From NCBI GenBank assembly GCA_963576565.1, contig OY755047.1, positions 24,497,171-24,561,170 on the forward strand: a stretch of 64,000 bases of DNA, read 5' to 3'. Of the stretch, positions 21,902-33,014 are shown piece after piece. The stretch's first letter is position 1; each line of letters begins with the position of its first letter. Made by a program: the position numbers and the translations under genes. Below the pieces are notes generated by a model. The model made no database searches. It was given only the letters and a program-made list of their open reading frames with translations, and had not been told where the DNA came from. This DNA is from Aspidapion aeneum (lineage: Eukaryota; Arthropoda; Insecta; Coleoptera; Brentidae).

Positions 21902-22140
21902 ATAGCAAGGGGTGATCAGCTGAACCAAATTTGTACACCATCCTACAGGACTTTCAGAAAAAATCTTGGTTGTGTAGTGTATTCAATAGATTTTTGAAAT
22001 TTTAACGCAGCTGTAAAGGTATTTAAAACTTCTTTATAAAATGGTGCGACTAACCCACTTTCCCTATTTAAATTAAAGGGGTTATTTTCACCCTGCTTAG
22101 GAGACGCGCCGACTTTCAGAAACGTAAAGCTGCTTAAAGA
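21902..22140. repeat. Solo end of an aggggtgatcagctg element, then repeat A
   Basis: At 21902 caaggggtgatcagctg...aaatttgtacacc repeats the left end of the element at 23733-23885, but no right end follows. From about 21975 to 22125 the sequence is a diverged repeat A copy (acccactttccctattt). From about 22140 to 22550 nothing is recognised beyond a ggtggtgcaggtggtg tract. Confidence 0.5.
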
Positions 22141-22554
22141 ATGTCCTCAGTGAATATAAAATCGATGTGTCAGAGGTTTTCCCAAAGTCTCACTATAAAA
22201 ACCCCTCTGTTTCGGTATTCATGAAATACCCTGAATATAAAAATTTTAACCAAAGAAATATCCTTGATAGCACCGGGGAGAGCACACAAAAGTTAGTGGT
22301 GGTGCAGGTGGTGTGTTTATAAAAAATCACCCTGCACAAAAATGTGAAATGTAACAAAAAAAAATTATAAATTTCAAGAAGATTTTTAATGTCCTTTGTT
22401 TTTTACATTTACTAATAAAGTCATAGGGTGCACATAACCTGAGCCATAACCTTAGTAGGTACATATTTAGATTTACTGAGATTTGTACCTTGGAAACTGT
22501 AGATCTAGGAATTTTGAAGGGTATTTTACTTAAGGCAATTATTAGCATTATTAT

Positions 22555-22690
22555 TGTTTAACCAAGAAAAGTCAAAACATAATGCATTTTCATTGTTCTT
22601 TTAACCAAAGATAACCTACCTCAGGAACAGGGTTATTAATGGTTTATAAAACAATGAAAATGCATGATTTTTTGACATTTTTTGGTTAAG
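22555..22690. mobile_element. Small inverted-repeat element
   Basis: The arms aaccaagaaaagtcaaaa and gcattttcattgtt on the left are matched inverted on the right (aacaatgaaaatgc, ttttttggtt). The core is about 50 bp. MITE-like with no coding capacity. Confidence 0.6.
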
Positions 22691-22696
22691 TTGTTG

Positions 22697-22905
22697 CCTT
22701 AATGCAGAACTATTCCTGTCTAGTTTTTCCATTTTTAATTTTTTTTTTGTAGAAACATATAGCTCCAAGAGTGCTTTATTAAATGTAGAACTATTGGATG
22801 TCTAAGTGAATTTAAGTGGTGATACCATGACTTGCACTGAGTCAAACTAAAAAAATGTTCTCCTGCAAAAACTTAATTTTGTGACAATAGTTCTGCATTA
22901 AGGTG
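22697..22905. mobile_element. Small inverted-repeat element
   Basis: The end ccttaatgcagaactatt is matched inverted by aatagttctgcattaagg at the right, with about 170 bp between. MITE-like. No clear TSD was read. Confidence 0.55.
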
Positions 22906-23158
22906 ACAAAATGCTCTCTGTTTGAGTCTCACAAATTAATTGAAGAGAACAAGTAACTTGATGGTCCATAGCAAATAATTGTCTTTAATATAAGGTTTTC
23001 AAAAAACCCCACCCTTTTTTATCTTTTCAAAACAAGTGGAAAAAGAGATATTTACCTACTCTTAAGTAACACCTGACTTATAAATGTAGTTAGCATCCAC
23101 AGTTGAGAGTTCGCGACTATTGAAAACACTTTTTTGGTCTATTAACCTAATATATGAG

Positions 23159-23600
23159 CGAGGGGTGAACAGCTAACCCAAAATGTGTACACCGATTGTG
23201 AAAATCCACAATTTTGTGCTAAGATTGTGTAAAGATTGTGAGGGATTGTGGTAAGATTGTGAGGAATTGTGGAGGATTGTGCAGCGGTGTAGTGTGCCTG
23301 AAGAGGCGGGGGGAGACACCCCATCAAAAATTCTTGCAACTAAAAAAAAAAGAAAAGTGTGGTACGATTGTGACAGATTGTGAGGGGTTGTGGTAAGATT
23401 GTGAGTGATTGGGACAGACTGTAAAGATTGTGAAGGATTGTGGGATGAAAGATTGTGAGTGATTGGGATGGATTGTGTAGAGATTGTGAGTGATTGTGGT
23501 AAGATTGTGAGGGATTGTGGTAAGATGGTGAGTGATTGGGAGGGATTGTGTAAAGATTGTGAGACATGTGTACACCAATTGTGAGAGTTGTTCACCCCTC
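23159..23600. mobile_element. Minisatellite-cored element, gattgtg type, ~9-bp TSD
   Basis: A 442-bp element flanked by ata(t/a)atgag (23150-23158 and 23601-23609; 8 of 9 match). Ends: cgaggggtgaacagct on the left, cacccctc on the right. Subterminal tgtacacc blocks are also inverted. The core is an imperfect tandem array of gattgtgagggattgtggta-like units, about 5 bp periodic (ttgtg). Four long minus-strand ORFs here (QSLTI-rich) are translations of the array, not genes. Confidence 0.75.
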
Positions 23601-23732
23601 ATAAATGAGTAATTCCTGCATTTTATTAGTGCATGAAAACTTTATGAACTCCCAACATAAAATATGATTATCTCTGAACTGCGAACTGTCAATGCAAACT
23701 ATGTTTATAAAGCCAGAGTTAAAATCAAAAAC

Positions 23733-23885
23733 CAAGGGGTGATCAGCTGAGCCAAATTTGTACACCATCCTATAAGACTTTAAAATAAAATTTTGGTCTT
23801 GTAGTGTATTTTAGGGTCCTGTGGAGTCCTGTATGGTCCTGTAGACAACATTTGTACACCTACTGTGGGCAGCTGATCACCCCTC
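23733..23885. mobile_element. Minisatellite-cored element, gtcctgta type, 9-bp TSD
   Basis: A 153-bp element with the perfect 9-bp duplication atcaaaaac (23724-23732 and 23886-23894). Ends: caaggggtgatcagctg on the left, cagctgatcacccctc on the right, with tttgtacacc blocks inside both. The core holds a few ggtcctgt(a/g) repeats. Confidence 0.8.
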
Positions 23886-24204
23886 ATCAAAAACTTATTT
23901 TAATAGCATAATTTTGATTGTTTTTTTTTTGGTAAAACTAAAGTAAAGGGGGCCTATATGTGTCTGCAAATTAGAGGTTGAGGTGAGTTTGATACAATAG
24001 GTTACAAAGGTCCAGTGCCTTTCTTTTATAATTATTATTCATCTGTCTGTATAATTAACAGTAGTGAAAGACCCTGAGGAAACCCCCTCGTCCTAGCTTA
24101 GGTTGGTGACCTGTTTTATAAGATAAAATCTTCCACAAAGGACTTTCTCAAGTCGAAAAATAAGGTTACAAGAAAAAAAATGTACATGCAAAAGCAAAAC
24201 TCAC

Positions 24205-24208
24205 CCAT
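24205..24208 (-). CDS. cindr: Candidate first coding exon of the CIN85/CD2AP adaptor
   Basis: On the minus strand caaaaatgg is followed directly by gtgagt: a good insect start context, ATG and one G, then a strong donor. This is what the phase-1 entry of exon 2 (13080-13175) requires to give Met-Val-Glu, the usual start of the family. The upstream 400 bp (to about 24600 on the minus strand) is less repetitive and less AT-rich than its surroundings and could hold the 5' UTR and promoter; its end is not defined, so only the coding bases are given. The resulting first intron is 11 kb and holds the BEL element. The match is short and was sought for, so the call is tentative. Confidence 0.5.
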
Positions 24209-24620
24209 TTTTGTATCTCATAATTTTCACACATTCAACTGGGGTCAGTTTAACGCCCCTTAGTTTCCCTCCCTAAATATTTTATTCGAAAATATTGTAT
24301 TTTATTTATATGCGCCCAACCCATAAATGATATCACAATAAATAATAAAAATTTCAATATTTACAATTTTTTAACACACACTCGGTTAAATGTCACAATT
24401 GTCAAATTTGTGGTTACGTCGCATGACGGGTCTAACTAGCGCCCTCTCTTGGATTGAGCGGGATGTTACAAAGCAGCCGTTCACAAATTACGTATGGGCT
24501 TCGAAAAGAGCTTGTTTGGCTCCATTAGGGCCAATCTCACCGATTGTTTGTGGAATGCCGGATAAGAAGTTGATACCGTTGTTTGAGGAGTTGATACATA
24601 CATACATACCTAACGCCAAC
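24209..24620 (-). promoter_or_regulatory. Possible 5' UTR/promoter of the adaptor gene
   Basis: Sequence immediately upstream of the candidate start. It contains a gagagggcgctagt word similar to CTCF-type cores and no strong TATA at an obvious place. The 98-residue plus-strand ORF here (from 24390) has no recognised domain and is probably chance. The assignment rests only on position. Confidence 0.25.
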
Positions 24621-24923
24621 CGTTTTTTATCCCTTAATTTCGTTTTATTACTTTGTTTTTCATCTTTACTCTGTTTGGTAAATTAAACTTAAAACCTTAC
24701 AAAGAAAACATGAAAGCCGACCTCTCAAAGTTGACATACCAAAGTCAAATTTAAAAATAAAGTCGCTAATTTTTATTTAATGAAAACAGACACTAATAAA
24801 TCCGGTTCTTAAATACACAAAGGCCGAATTTTGAAAAAAAACAGCTGCTTTTTATATGTAAATCTGTCACAATACGGCCGATTTAAAAACAAGGTCACGT
24901 TTTATTCCAGGGACTTATTGCAA

Positions 24924-25128
24924 TAAAGCAAGGCAATAATTGTATCGGGCACTATTCTGACAGTTTGTGTATTATATGAGCCGGAATTAATAGTGCCGCC
25001 ATTATTATTGGAAAATAAACGACTGGTTTTAGAAATTCGACTTTAGTATGTTAATTTTGACAGATCAACTGTCAGTTTTCAATGGAAAACTGTCAGAATA
25101 GTGCCCGGCACCATTATTGCCTGACTTT
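24924..25128. mobile_element. Inverted-repeat MITE, ~205 bp
   Basis: aaggcaataattgtatcggg...cactattctgacagtt on the left is matched inverted on the right by aactgtcagaatagtg and attattgcctg. Non-coding. Confidence 0.65.
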
Positions 25129-25133
25129 ATCTA

Positions 25134-25240
25134 CAAACTTAATCACAACAGCGGACAGATGGCTCTGCCGTATATTCATGTAGTTCCAATTATGACACGG
25201 CAGAGCCATCTGTCCGTTGATGTCATTAAGTTTGTTGGGT
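25134..25240. mobile_element. Hairpin MITE with cggacagatggctctgccg arms
   Basis: aacttaatcacaacagcgga and cagatggctctgccgt on the left are matched inverted on the right, with a loop of about 30 bp. It directly follows the previous element. Confidence 0.65.
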
Positions 25241-25494
25241 TGCATATCTAGGGATTGTATAATCATTGATAATAGTACTTACCTAGTTTTTATTTTTTTT
25301 AACATTCATATTTTTACAAAAGTTTATCACTACATCGAGTCAAGGTTTTATATCTAGTTGTATGTTATCAGGTATAGACATATTAAGTATAATATTTTGT
25401 TTTTGCTTTGTCAATAATTTTTTGAAAACCTGACAATAAAGCTTATTTTGATTTGGTTTGACCTAATTCCGTTGTTTAATAGGGGATTCATCAA

Positions 25495-26060
25495 ACAATA
25501 TTAGCTCACACATATACTATACTATAGTAGTGTGAGCTATGGTGATCCTAATTTTTTCGAGAAAAAAAAAAGTTGCCCCGATTTCAAATTTTTATATATA
25601 TCTTTGCGTTTCAGATGATTTTGAAACTTTTTTGTTGCGCCGTCTGTCTGTCTGTATGTCTGTCTGTAACCACCAACGCGCATAACTCAAAAATCGCTTG
25701 CCCGGTATTAATGAAATTTGGTACCTAGGCTGGGTCTTGGATCGAGATGGTCCCATTTAAAAATGAACAAAATCCACCGAACACAAGTGGGGGTAGATTT
25801 CAAAAATTAGAGTTTATGGGAAAATATGGCGTGTGTGATATCAAACGAAAGGTATTTGAGTCTGGAGTTAAACAAAATACATTTTAGTTTATTTAAATAA
25901 AAAGGGTGGGGGTAGATTTCAAAAATTAGAGTTTAAGTGAAAATATGGCGTGTGTGATATCAAACGAAAGGTAATTGAGTCAGAAGTTATACAAAATACA
26001 TTTTAGTTTAAAAAAAATGTGGGGGTAGATTTTACAAATTAGAGTTTAGTTCCTAGTGTA
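25495..26060. repeat. Hairpin, gtct microsatellite and three ~105-bp tandem units
   Basis: A 40-bp palindrome (tagctcacac...gtgtgagcta) lies at 25500-25540. A (gtct)n-rich tract lies near 25640-25665. Three tandem units follow from about 25788, sharing ggtagatttcaaaaattaga and gtgtgatatcaaacgaaagg. They resemble a truncated mobile element, but no ends are clear. Confidence 0.55.
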
Positions 26061-26298
26061 AGCTTAGGTGCCCATATATTGGCAGAGTATTTTTTTTGCA
26101 GATGCTTTATAGGAGAAGAAAATTAAAAATAAAAATAAAATAGGTATCTTTATTTATAGTTTATCGTGTACGTACCTACCTACAAAACTATTTACATAAA
26201 ATTATGGTTTAAACTAGTTATTGAACATTAAAAAATATAAATATATGTAAACCTATAACTAGAAAAATAGTATTTATTTTACGAGAAAAAATTAAAAA

Positions 26299-26378
26299 TT
26301 AAAGGTCTTGATTTGATATAAAACGATTTCCTTCGGAGTGTTTTCCACTATATCTGTATTTGCATCTTCCGTAAATTC
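26299..26378 (-). CDS. LRMDA: LRMDA homologue, terminal exon
   Basis: This 80-bp exon has acceptor gttcttttttttag. Its first two bases complete the Gly codon left open by the exon at 29360-29622. It encodes IYGRCKYRYSGKHSEGNRFI, then SNQDL and a TAA stop. The Lys-Tyr/Val-Tyr-Tyr-Gly-Lys-x-Ser-Glu-Gly-Asn-Arg-Phe-Ile block is the conserved C-terminus of LRMDA (C10orf11). This small leucine-rich-repeat protein is needed for vertebrate melanocyte differentiation and linked to membrane traffic of melanosomes; its insect role is not established. A minus-strand aataaa lies about 145 bp downstream (near 26150) and may be the poly(A) signal. The longer ORF running upstream of the acceptor is intron. 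Confidence 0.9.
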
Positions 26379-27019
26379 CTAAAAAAAAGAACAATATAAA
26401 ATCAAATAAATCCAGAAAATTAAAAGAAAACATACAAGTCAGGCAATCTTTTCTTTGTCCCCACTGCACTGGGTCCAACATCGTGTGCCTGGGCCTTATA
26501 ATGTGACTCACGGTCCGTAAATAAACCGGTTGTCTGGTAACTCCCAGCCAATAAGACATCGACAGCCTATTACGCGGCAATTTGCCTGCTCCACGATCAA
26601 TAAAGAGAGACCTATACGTTATATTATGAGAGAAATAAGGATAGAAGCTATAAAAATACCAAAATTTATTAAAAAATTAAATAATTTAAAAATGTATGAT
26701 AAAAATTCCAACAGTTTTATAAATATCAGATTCAGAACCCGATTGTAAATACTTTTCCTAAGTTAATTCGACTCTCTTGTTCATTATAATTTAGTTTTTT
26801 CGCCGAACACTAAAGCAAACTATTGATTTTTTTGGCGGAAAGGAGGTAATTAAAATGAGTTTTTTTTTGAAATTTTATCAAAAATATTAAAGGAAATTGA
26901 AATGACTAAAAGTCTCAGGATTTTTGATCCCCCCTTCTTAACGCATTTTCAAGAAAAATTATAATAAAAATACATTGATTGTAACGCTAATATTCCTTCC
27001 CTCCTGCTTGAGCATTATA

Positions 27020-27185
27020 CAGGGTGTTCCAAGTTAAATGTCCACCATTGCTAACTTTTTAAATAGAAAAAAATCGAACATCGAGTTTTTGAATTTTTTC
27101 AAAAAACATAAAACCAATTTAAACTTTTTCTATTTTTAATAATAACAAAGTTAGCAATGGTGGACATTTAACTTAGAACACCCAG
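27020..27185. mobile_element. Tc1/mariner-type MITE, TA duplication
   Basis: The ends cagggtgttccaagttaaat and, inverted, atttaacttagaacaccca(g) match over about 40 bp (gtccaccattgctaacttt), with TA on each side. Non-coding. Confidence 0.75.
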
Positions 27186-27189
27186 TATA

Positions 27190-27720
27190 TAATCTAAGAA
27201 TGGTCCTCATCAGTTTTTTTTAAAATATACAGCAAGTAACAAAAAACTATACCTATCTATTTGTAGAATGTAAACAAATTAATTTTCTGTAACTTGTTTA
27301 CAGTTTTTCGACTCTCAAGCTTTCGTTTCATTATGGATTCATTTTGCCTTTTGGTATTTATAAATTTGATTCTTATCATCACTCTTGGTTTTACAAGTGA
27401 ATTTACCAATTTATATGGAATAGAAACTATTGTAATTTAAAATTGCTACGATGCAATTTTATTAACCATTTGTCCATTTTGTTAACATTTTATTTCCATG
27501 ATGGTGAAGGCTCAGTTAATGTTGGTTAGTTCATTTTCATATGTATAGCAACCAAATTCAGTAAAATCATTATGATGATTTCGTGGTAAAAATCCTGCAA
27601 TATAAACTACATTATCTTTTTCACACATATTTTTTGTAGATGTTGATACAGATGATGAAGTAGATGAACTATCACTAAATTCATTTTAGTTAGTCTTAAA
27701 TTATTTTAAGTTAGTGAGTG
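27190..27720. other. Intron sequence, nothing recognised
   Basis: AT-rich, with no ORF of interest and no clear repeat. It belongs to the last LRMDA intron (26379-29359). Confidence 0.4.
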
Positions 27721-29135
27721 CCTTTTGGATACCTTGGATTCCCTCGGATTTCAAGGGGTCTTTTACCAATTACTTAAAAGTTATCTTACCGGACGAGTTC
27801 AACAAGTCAAAATTGACGAAACTTTAAGTGAACAAAAAACAATTAGGTATGGCGTTCCACAAGGAACTGTACTTGGACCAATCCTCTTTATAATATATAT
27901 TAATGAATTATTTTCTCTTAAACTAACAGGTAACATAACCTGTTTCGCGGATGACACTGCAATTTTTTATGAAGCGAATTCTTGGAATGAATTAAAAGAT
28001 AAAGCGGAGAAAGACTTGTCAAAAATATTTGAATGGTTTGAAACAAATCTCCTAACTGTCAATGAAGAAAAAACCAACTTTGTTGCCTTCACGTCATATT
28101 CTTCAAACTTACCTACCTATAATGCAAATCTCAATTAAACTTCACAATAACTCAGAGACCTTAACAATAAAAAGCAAAAGTGAAATTAAATACCTAGGAA
28201 TTTGTTTGGACAACCACCTGAGATTTGACAAGCACATAATCTATGTCACAAAAAAAATTAGGCCTACGTTAAGCAAATTCAAGTACTTATCGAAAATTCT
28301 TAGCACGCGTCAATTGGAAATCCTATACCATGCATTGGTAGAAACGCATATAAGATATGGTTTAATAGTATGGGAGGATCAGCGAATTACTTAAAAGAAA
28401 AGGTAGAAAAAACTCAGAAATGGATTTTAAAAGTGATTTTCCAGAAGCCTCGATTATTTCCAACAGAGCAACTTTATGAGTTATGTAAAAAAATGTGTTT
28501 AAATCAACTATTCTGCCTATCACTATTAACTAGACAATTTAAAAACAAAGAAACTCTACAAATACTTAATCATGAATATGACAGCCGGCAAAAAAACAAA
28601 TACGTGGTTCCTAAGCCAGAAAAAAACTATATCATTAAGATGTCACACATATCTCTGCCCAAAAATATACAATAATCTACCTGTTGCGATCAGACAAATC
28701 AACTCCTATAACTCCTTTAAAAAAAAGTGAAAAAAATGGATTATGACAATAGATAGACAAACTTTAAATAATTTTCTTAGCCCACAAAATAATCATCTTA
28801 TTCATATATAAATAACAAAGGTACCTGAATTTTTTTTTAAATAAAAAACAATAGATTGTTATTTTCCTTGAGGTTTTTATACAAAAACCTTAAATAAATT
28901 TTGTGACTGTCTTTGTATATTTATATTATTACGTTAAGTTATAAGGTATTGTTTATTTATCAAATTCTAAATATGAGGTAAACTACAGAAACACCCACGC
29001 ACAAGGTTTGCCTTTAGTGGGTTTCTTCTTTTATTTGCCTCAAAAAGAAAAAGAGAAAAGTTATAAAGAATATTGGATGTTGTTACATTGTATCTTTAAT
29101 TTTGGCAAATAAAATATTTATTATTATTATTATAA
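27721..29135 (+). mobile_element. 5'-truncated LINE (CR1/jockey-like reverse transcriptase), frameshifted
   Basis: Starts inside the reverse transcriptase: LDSLGFQGVFYQLLKSYL, then YGVPQGTVLGPILF and the FADD active site near 27950. It shifts frame near 28130, where CLDNHLRFDKHI-type thumb sequence continues, and again near 28385. The 3' untranslated part ends in aataaaatattt and a (tta)n tract at about 29112-29135, a tail type used by several LINE clades. The endonuclease and ORF1 are missing, so it is a dead insertion on the strand opposite to LRMDA. Confidence 0.85.
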
Positions 29136-29359
29136 TACATTTATAGCAAGCACGGAACAGGTATAAATACTACTTACAAGACGACAAGACCCAAAATGTA
29201 CAAAATTTCCTGGCAAACGACGAAATTACGCTATAAACAGCGTTTGACTGCTCATTCTTAGGCAATCTATGACGTAGCTCTGACGTCATGGCCGTCTTGA
29301 CACCGAGTTACCAGACACCCGGTTTATTTACGGACCATGACTGTGACTCTGTGACTCAC

Positions 29360-29622
29360 CTTTAAAATCGTCAGGGCCCCTAAGGGCTCTTGACAAAGGG
29401 CTGAATTTCGCTCTGCTGCCCCCTAACAGTCGTGTGTGTAGGGGAAGGTTGGGGTGACCCAACTCCACTTCTTCAATTTCTTCCACATCTTCTGATGCTT
29501 CTGCCTTTGGAGTGATGACGTTCATAAAGCGCCCTCTGGTTTTTGCTTCTACTCGTTCCTGAAAACCCACGGCTTTTGAGTCCAGGAATTTAAGGTTCGG
29601 CAGGTGGTAAAGAACGAAATAT
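29360..29622 (-). CDS. LRMDA: LRMDA homologue, exon after the LRR cap
   Basis: This 263-bp exon has acceptor ttttttag and donor gtgagt. It enters in phase 2, its first base completing the Arg of ...YQRYR from 57891-58030, and leaves in phase 1. It encodes [20 protein letters not shown], then [20 protein letters not shown], followed by a Glu-rich acidic stretch and a variable linker ending GPDDFK. The [12 protein letters not shown] block and the RGxFMxV(V/I)xPK block are hallmarks of LRMDA. The upstream intron is 28.3 kb because of nested transposons. Without the splice sites the ORF would run on to HSHGP, which is intron. Confidence 0.92.
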
Positions 29623-29639
29623 CTAAAAAAAATAATTTT

Positions 29640-31326
29640 GAGAGATTTTCGTTAGGTATTTCTAGTATTTGTTGTTGTACTTAAAATTTAAAAAAATTGT
29701 CTTAAATTGTGACACTGGACTTGCAAATATGACAAAAATATCAGGTATTTTATGTGTTACAAAAGAAAAACAACGTTTTAGATTTTCACAAATATGGTTT
29801 TAGGTAGAACCATTGCTGCGCGGGCTAGGAAGGTAAGAATGTTGAATTCATTACTTTAATCAAGTTATGCGTAAGAAAATCCACGTTACAGAAAGGACAA
29901 CATCATTTGCCTCAAATCTATAAATTTTTATTTATTATCAACGATTTTTTATTATCAATATTTTAAAAACTCTCCGATATTGTTCGTCACGGTCCTCACT
30001 ACTTCTGTTCATACTAAAACTTACCAGTTGAAATAAATTTTCTTTGCGTGAAAATTGCACAGCAAACATGGATTACAAAAACGTACTTTTTAAGTTCTGG
30101 CTTTCATTGCTGCCCATAACGGCAAAGTACTAAGTAGGAAGTACTTAATTCGTATTGATTTGGAACAACGGCCTGCATCAGGCCAGCAAGTATATATTTT
30201 AGTACAAAAAACACTGTACTTTTAAAGTAATGCATTTTTTTAAACTTCTTTGTACACAATGAACCGAAAGCATGTACTTTTAAAGCAATGTATTTTCTTC
30301 GTATTTTTAGTAAATACAAAAAAAAACAGAATTTTTATACATTTTTTAAAAAAACCTGTACTTTTAAAGCATTGTATTTTATAAATTTTTTTAGTAGTAC
30401 AAAGAAACTACTTTTATTGTAAATATTGTAAGGGCATTACGTCACTCACCTCTCATATTTACGGAAGGAAAATATTTGATCATTATATAAGGATCTTTAA
30501 TATTTTCCTTTTCATATCAGATGAGGATATTTCCAAGGATTATGGAATATTCCACATCAATTTAAAAATAAATAAAATCATTCACATTCTTAAGCTTGAC
30601 ATGACTTAGTGTACCTGTAAAATGTTGACTAGTGTTTGCCATCTAGTGGCAAGGACGGCAAACATCAACTTATCAGTTTTTTTGTAAATATTTTATTTTC
30701 ACAGTAAAATATTTAATATTTTTGTACTAAAATAAAGTGCTTTAAAAGCAACTGTTGAAAAATACTTTTAAAATGTTTTTTCACTGTTATATTAATTTTG
30801 CAGTAAAACTTTTAAACTTTTAATAAAAAATTAAATGTACTTTAAGAGTACCTTCTTCAAAATGTAATTAAAATGTTTTTTGTGAATATTTTATTTTCAC
30901 AGTAAAATATTTAATTGTTTTGTACTAAAATAAAGTGCTTGAAAAGCAACTGTTTAAATATACTTTTAAAATGTTTTTTTGCCATTAACGCTAGCTGCAC
31001 TTGGCATTATTCAAAAATAAAGTATAACTTTTCGTTGTATTAAAAATAAAGTACTAAAAAGTTGCCAGCAGTTAAAGTACAATATTAGTAAAGTACCAGC
31101 AGGCCGATGTTTGCTGGGTGGCTGTTACCGCCGGAGACATATTTCTTGTAACAAGTTATTTTATTTGTTAATTTATTTTCTATGGATAAAATATATAGGT
31201 ACCAAAACCTATATGTTTACAAATTTACAAACTTCAAATTTTTAGAAAACGTTACTTTCAGTTATAAGCTCCATTACTTGGAAGGCACTATTTGTATTTT
31301 AAACTTGACAAATCTCTTGTGACACG
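29640..31326. repeat. AT-rich intron with gtacttttaaag word repeats
   Basis: Between 30080 and 31090 short words gtacttttaaagta, agtaaaatatttaat and tactaaaataaagtgctt recur many times, giving a diverged tandem pattern with no clean unit. A ggctaggaaggta word at about 29829 looks like a lone R1 end. No gene is seen. Confidence 0.45.
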
Positions 31327-31648
31327 CAGCGGCGTAGCGTGCCCGAAAGGGCGGGGGGGGGGGGCGACAGCTAAAAAGGGCGCCTCTCAAAACTCAAACA
31401 AAATCTTGCGACCAAAAAAAAAAAAAAGGTTATCATATGTGAGGGGGATGGCCGACAGGTAAAAAGGGCGCCTCTCAAAAATCTTGCGACCAAAAAAAAA
31501 AAAAGGATCTCATGTCGTTAGTTTCCTATGACGCCCACTCAATTGGCCGTTGCCGGCCCGACTTAACAAAGCTGAGGGCGCTTCGGCCACCAATGGGGCA
31601 CCACTACCCTCGACGAACCCCCCCGCGCCTCCCCACGCTACGCCGCTG
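31327..31648. mobile_element. hAT-type MITE, copy 1, 8-bp TSD
   Basis: The 322-bp element begins cagcggcgtagcgtg and ends in its complement, flanked by the perfect 8-bp duplication gtgacacg (31319-31326 and 31649-31656). It contains long G runs and A runs and the recurring word gggcgcctctcaaaa. Other copies: 50142-50542, 51413-51725 and 57145-57475. Confidence 0.92.
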
Positions 31649-31649
31649 G

Positions 31650-31988
31650 TGACACGTTACCAATGAGACATTTTCATGTTTCAACATTTTTTCTGTTGCG
31701 TTCTATTAATTAATTCGCGTTTAAGTGGTTTCAGACCTAAAGTGATTCGTTCTCTTCATAATAAAATTTAAAAATCTCAGGTAAGACTTCAAAAATATAT
31801 TTTTTTAGTGTGTGGCAGCCACAATTCGTCGCCAAAACCACGAAGTGGCGTAACCCACAAAAATGCGATTTTTAGATAAGCTCACTAATATACATAAAAA
31901 AAGTCGTTCTACAAATCCACGAAGGGGCGTAACCAAATTCCAAGTAGTATATGTGAAAAAAAAATTGAACGCTCTCTTGTAAAATAGT
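31650..31988. other. Intron sequence left of the jockey fragment
   Basis: No gene seen. The word ccacgaag(t/g)ggcgtaac occurs twice (about 31837 and 31908) and again inverted at about 32690-32710 beyond the jockey fragment, which suggests that the fragment landed in a small repeat. Confidence 0.4.
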
Positions 31989-32692
31989 TTTTTTTTTTTT
32001 ATTTGTCAAACACACTGTGTTTTTTTTTTATTACAATCTAGTCAGTAAGACTAATTAGCAATTTTGTTTTAACTTAATTTACTAGAAAAGTCACATTTAA
32101 ACTTAGGGTTCACTCAACAGTTCTCCCCGCTTTGTTTAGTCTGTAATTCACAATTGTGTTGTGTTTATAGCATTATTTTGTTTTATGTGTAATTCACTTA
32201 GTTTACTAGCTCAAACGGCTTCACTCTTTTTAGTCGTCGAACTAGCATAGTATTGTCTAGAAGCTGAATTGCTTCCACATTCACATGCCGATGGAGTCTA
32301 TCTTCATGGCTTTTTGCGTACTTTTTTATAGTCTCTGCTACAGTTTCGATTTTTAGATCTCGATGAAGGTCACTATTTCGAACGTACCAAGGTGCATTCA
32401 CAATGTTTCTCAATACTTTATTTTGAAATCTCTGTACAACTAGAATGTTACTCTCTTTAGCACAACCCCATAGTTGAATACCATATGTCCATACTGGTTT
32501 CAGTATTTGTCTATAAAGCAGTAACTTATTATGAATTGTTAAATTGGACTTCATTCCAATTAGCCAGTTCATTTTTCTATACCTTATCTCAAGTTCTTCT
32601 TTTTTTTTCTTAACATGTGCTTTCCAGCGCAATTTGGTATCAAGTGTCATACCTAGATATTTTGCCTGATTCGAATAAAATAGTAAAAAACT
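31989..32692 (-). mobile_element. Jockey LINE, 3' fragment
   Basis: Minus-strand coding from about 32680 to the stop at 32198 gives the C-terminal part of a jockey-clade reverse transcriptase protein: SNQAKYLGMTLDTKLRWKAH, LKPVWTYGIQLWGCAKESN, VLRNIVNAPWYVRN and a terminal RRLKRVKPFELVN. A 3' untranslated part follows, ending in an A-rich tail (plus-strand t-runs at about 31989-32030). It is 5'-truncated. The frame runs on upstream to the hAT end at 32755, but that part is not recognisable as jockey. Confidence 0.88.
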
Positions 32693-33014
32693 AATTACGC
32701 CTCTTCGTGGTATTGACGACAAACTAGGTTTTGTTCCAAAAAAAAGGACCGCATCAGGGTTGGATGGGACAGGCGGGCATCCGGGCAAATGCCCGGAGGG
32801 CCGGTACAATTTTGAGCCGGTTGAGCGGCAGGCCCGCATTCCAAATTATTAATATTTACTTTTGTATATTTGACAAACAAACTAGTTAAAACATTATACA
32901 TTTAGTAACTCCAGGCCTGCGTTACTCGTTTGATTGTTACAGTTACTTTTATATTAAAATAAGTATAATGTATCAAGGAGATAATGTGATAATGGCACCA
33001 ACTTATTAATATAT

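Noticed and set aside
23142..23602. Several long minus-strand ORFs rich in HNPSQSLTI
   Set aside because: They are readings of the gattgtg minisatellite in different frames, with no domain or codon bias.
24390..24686. 98-residue plus-strand ORF
   Set aside because: No recognisable domain, hydrophobic C-terminal run from T-rich sequence, and it overlaps the likely 5' region of the adaptor gene on the other strand.
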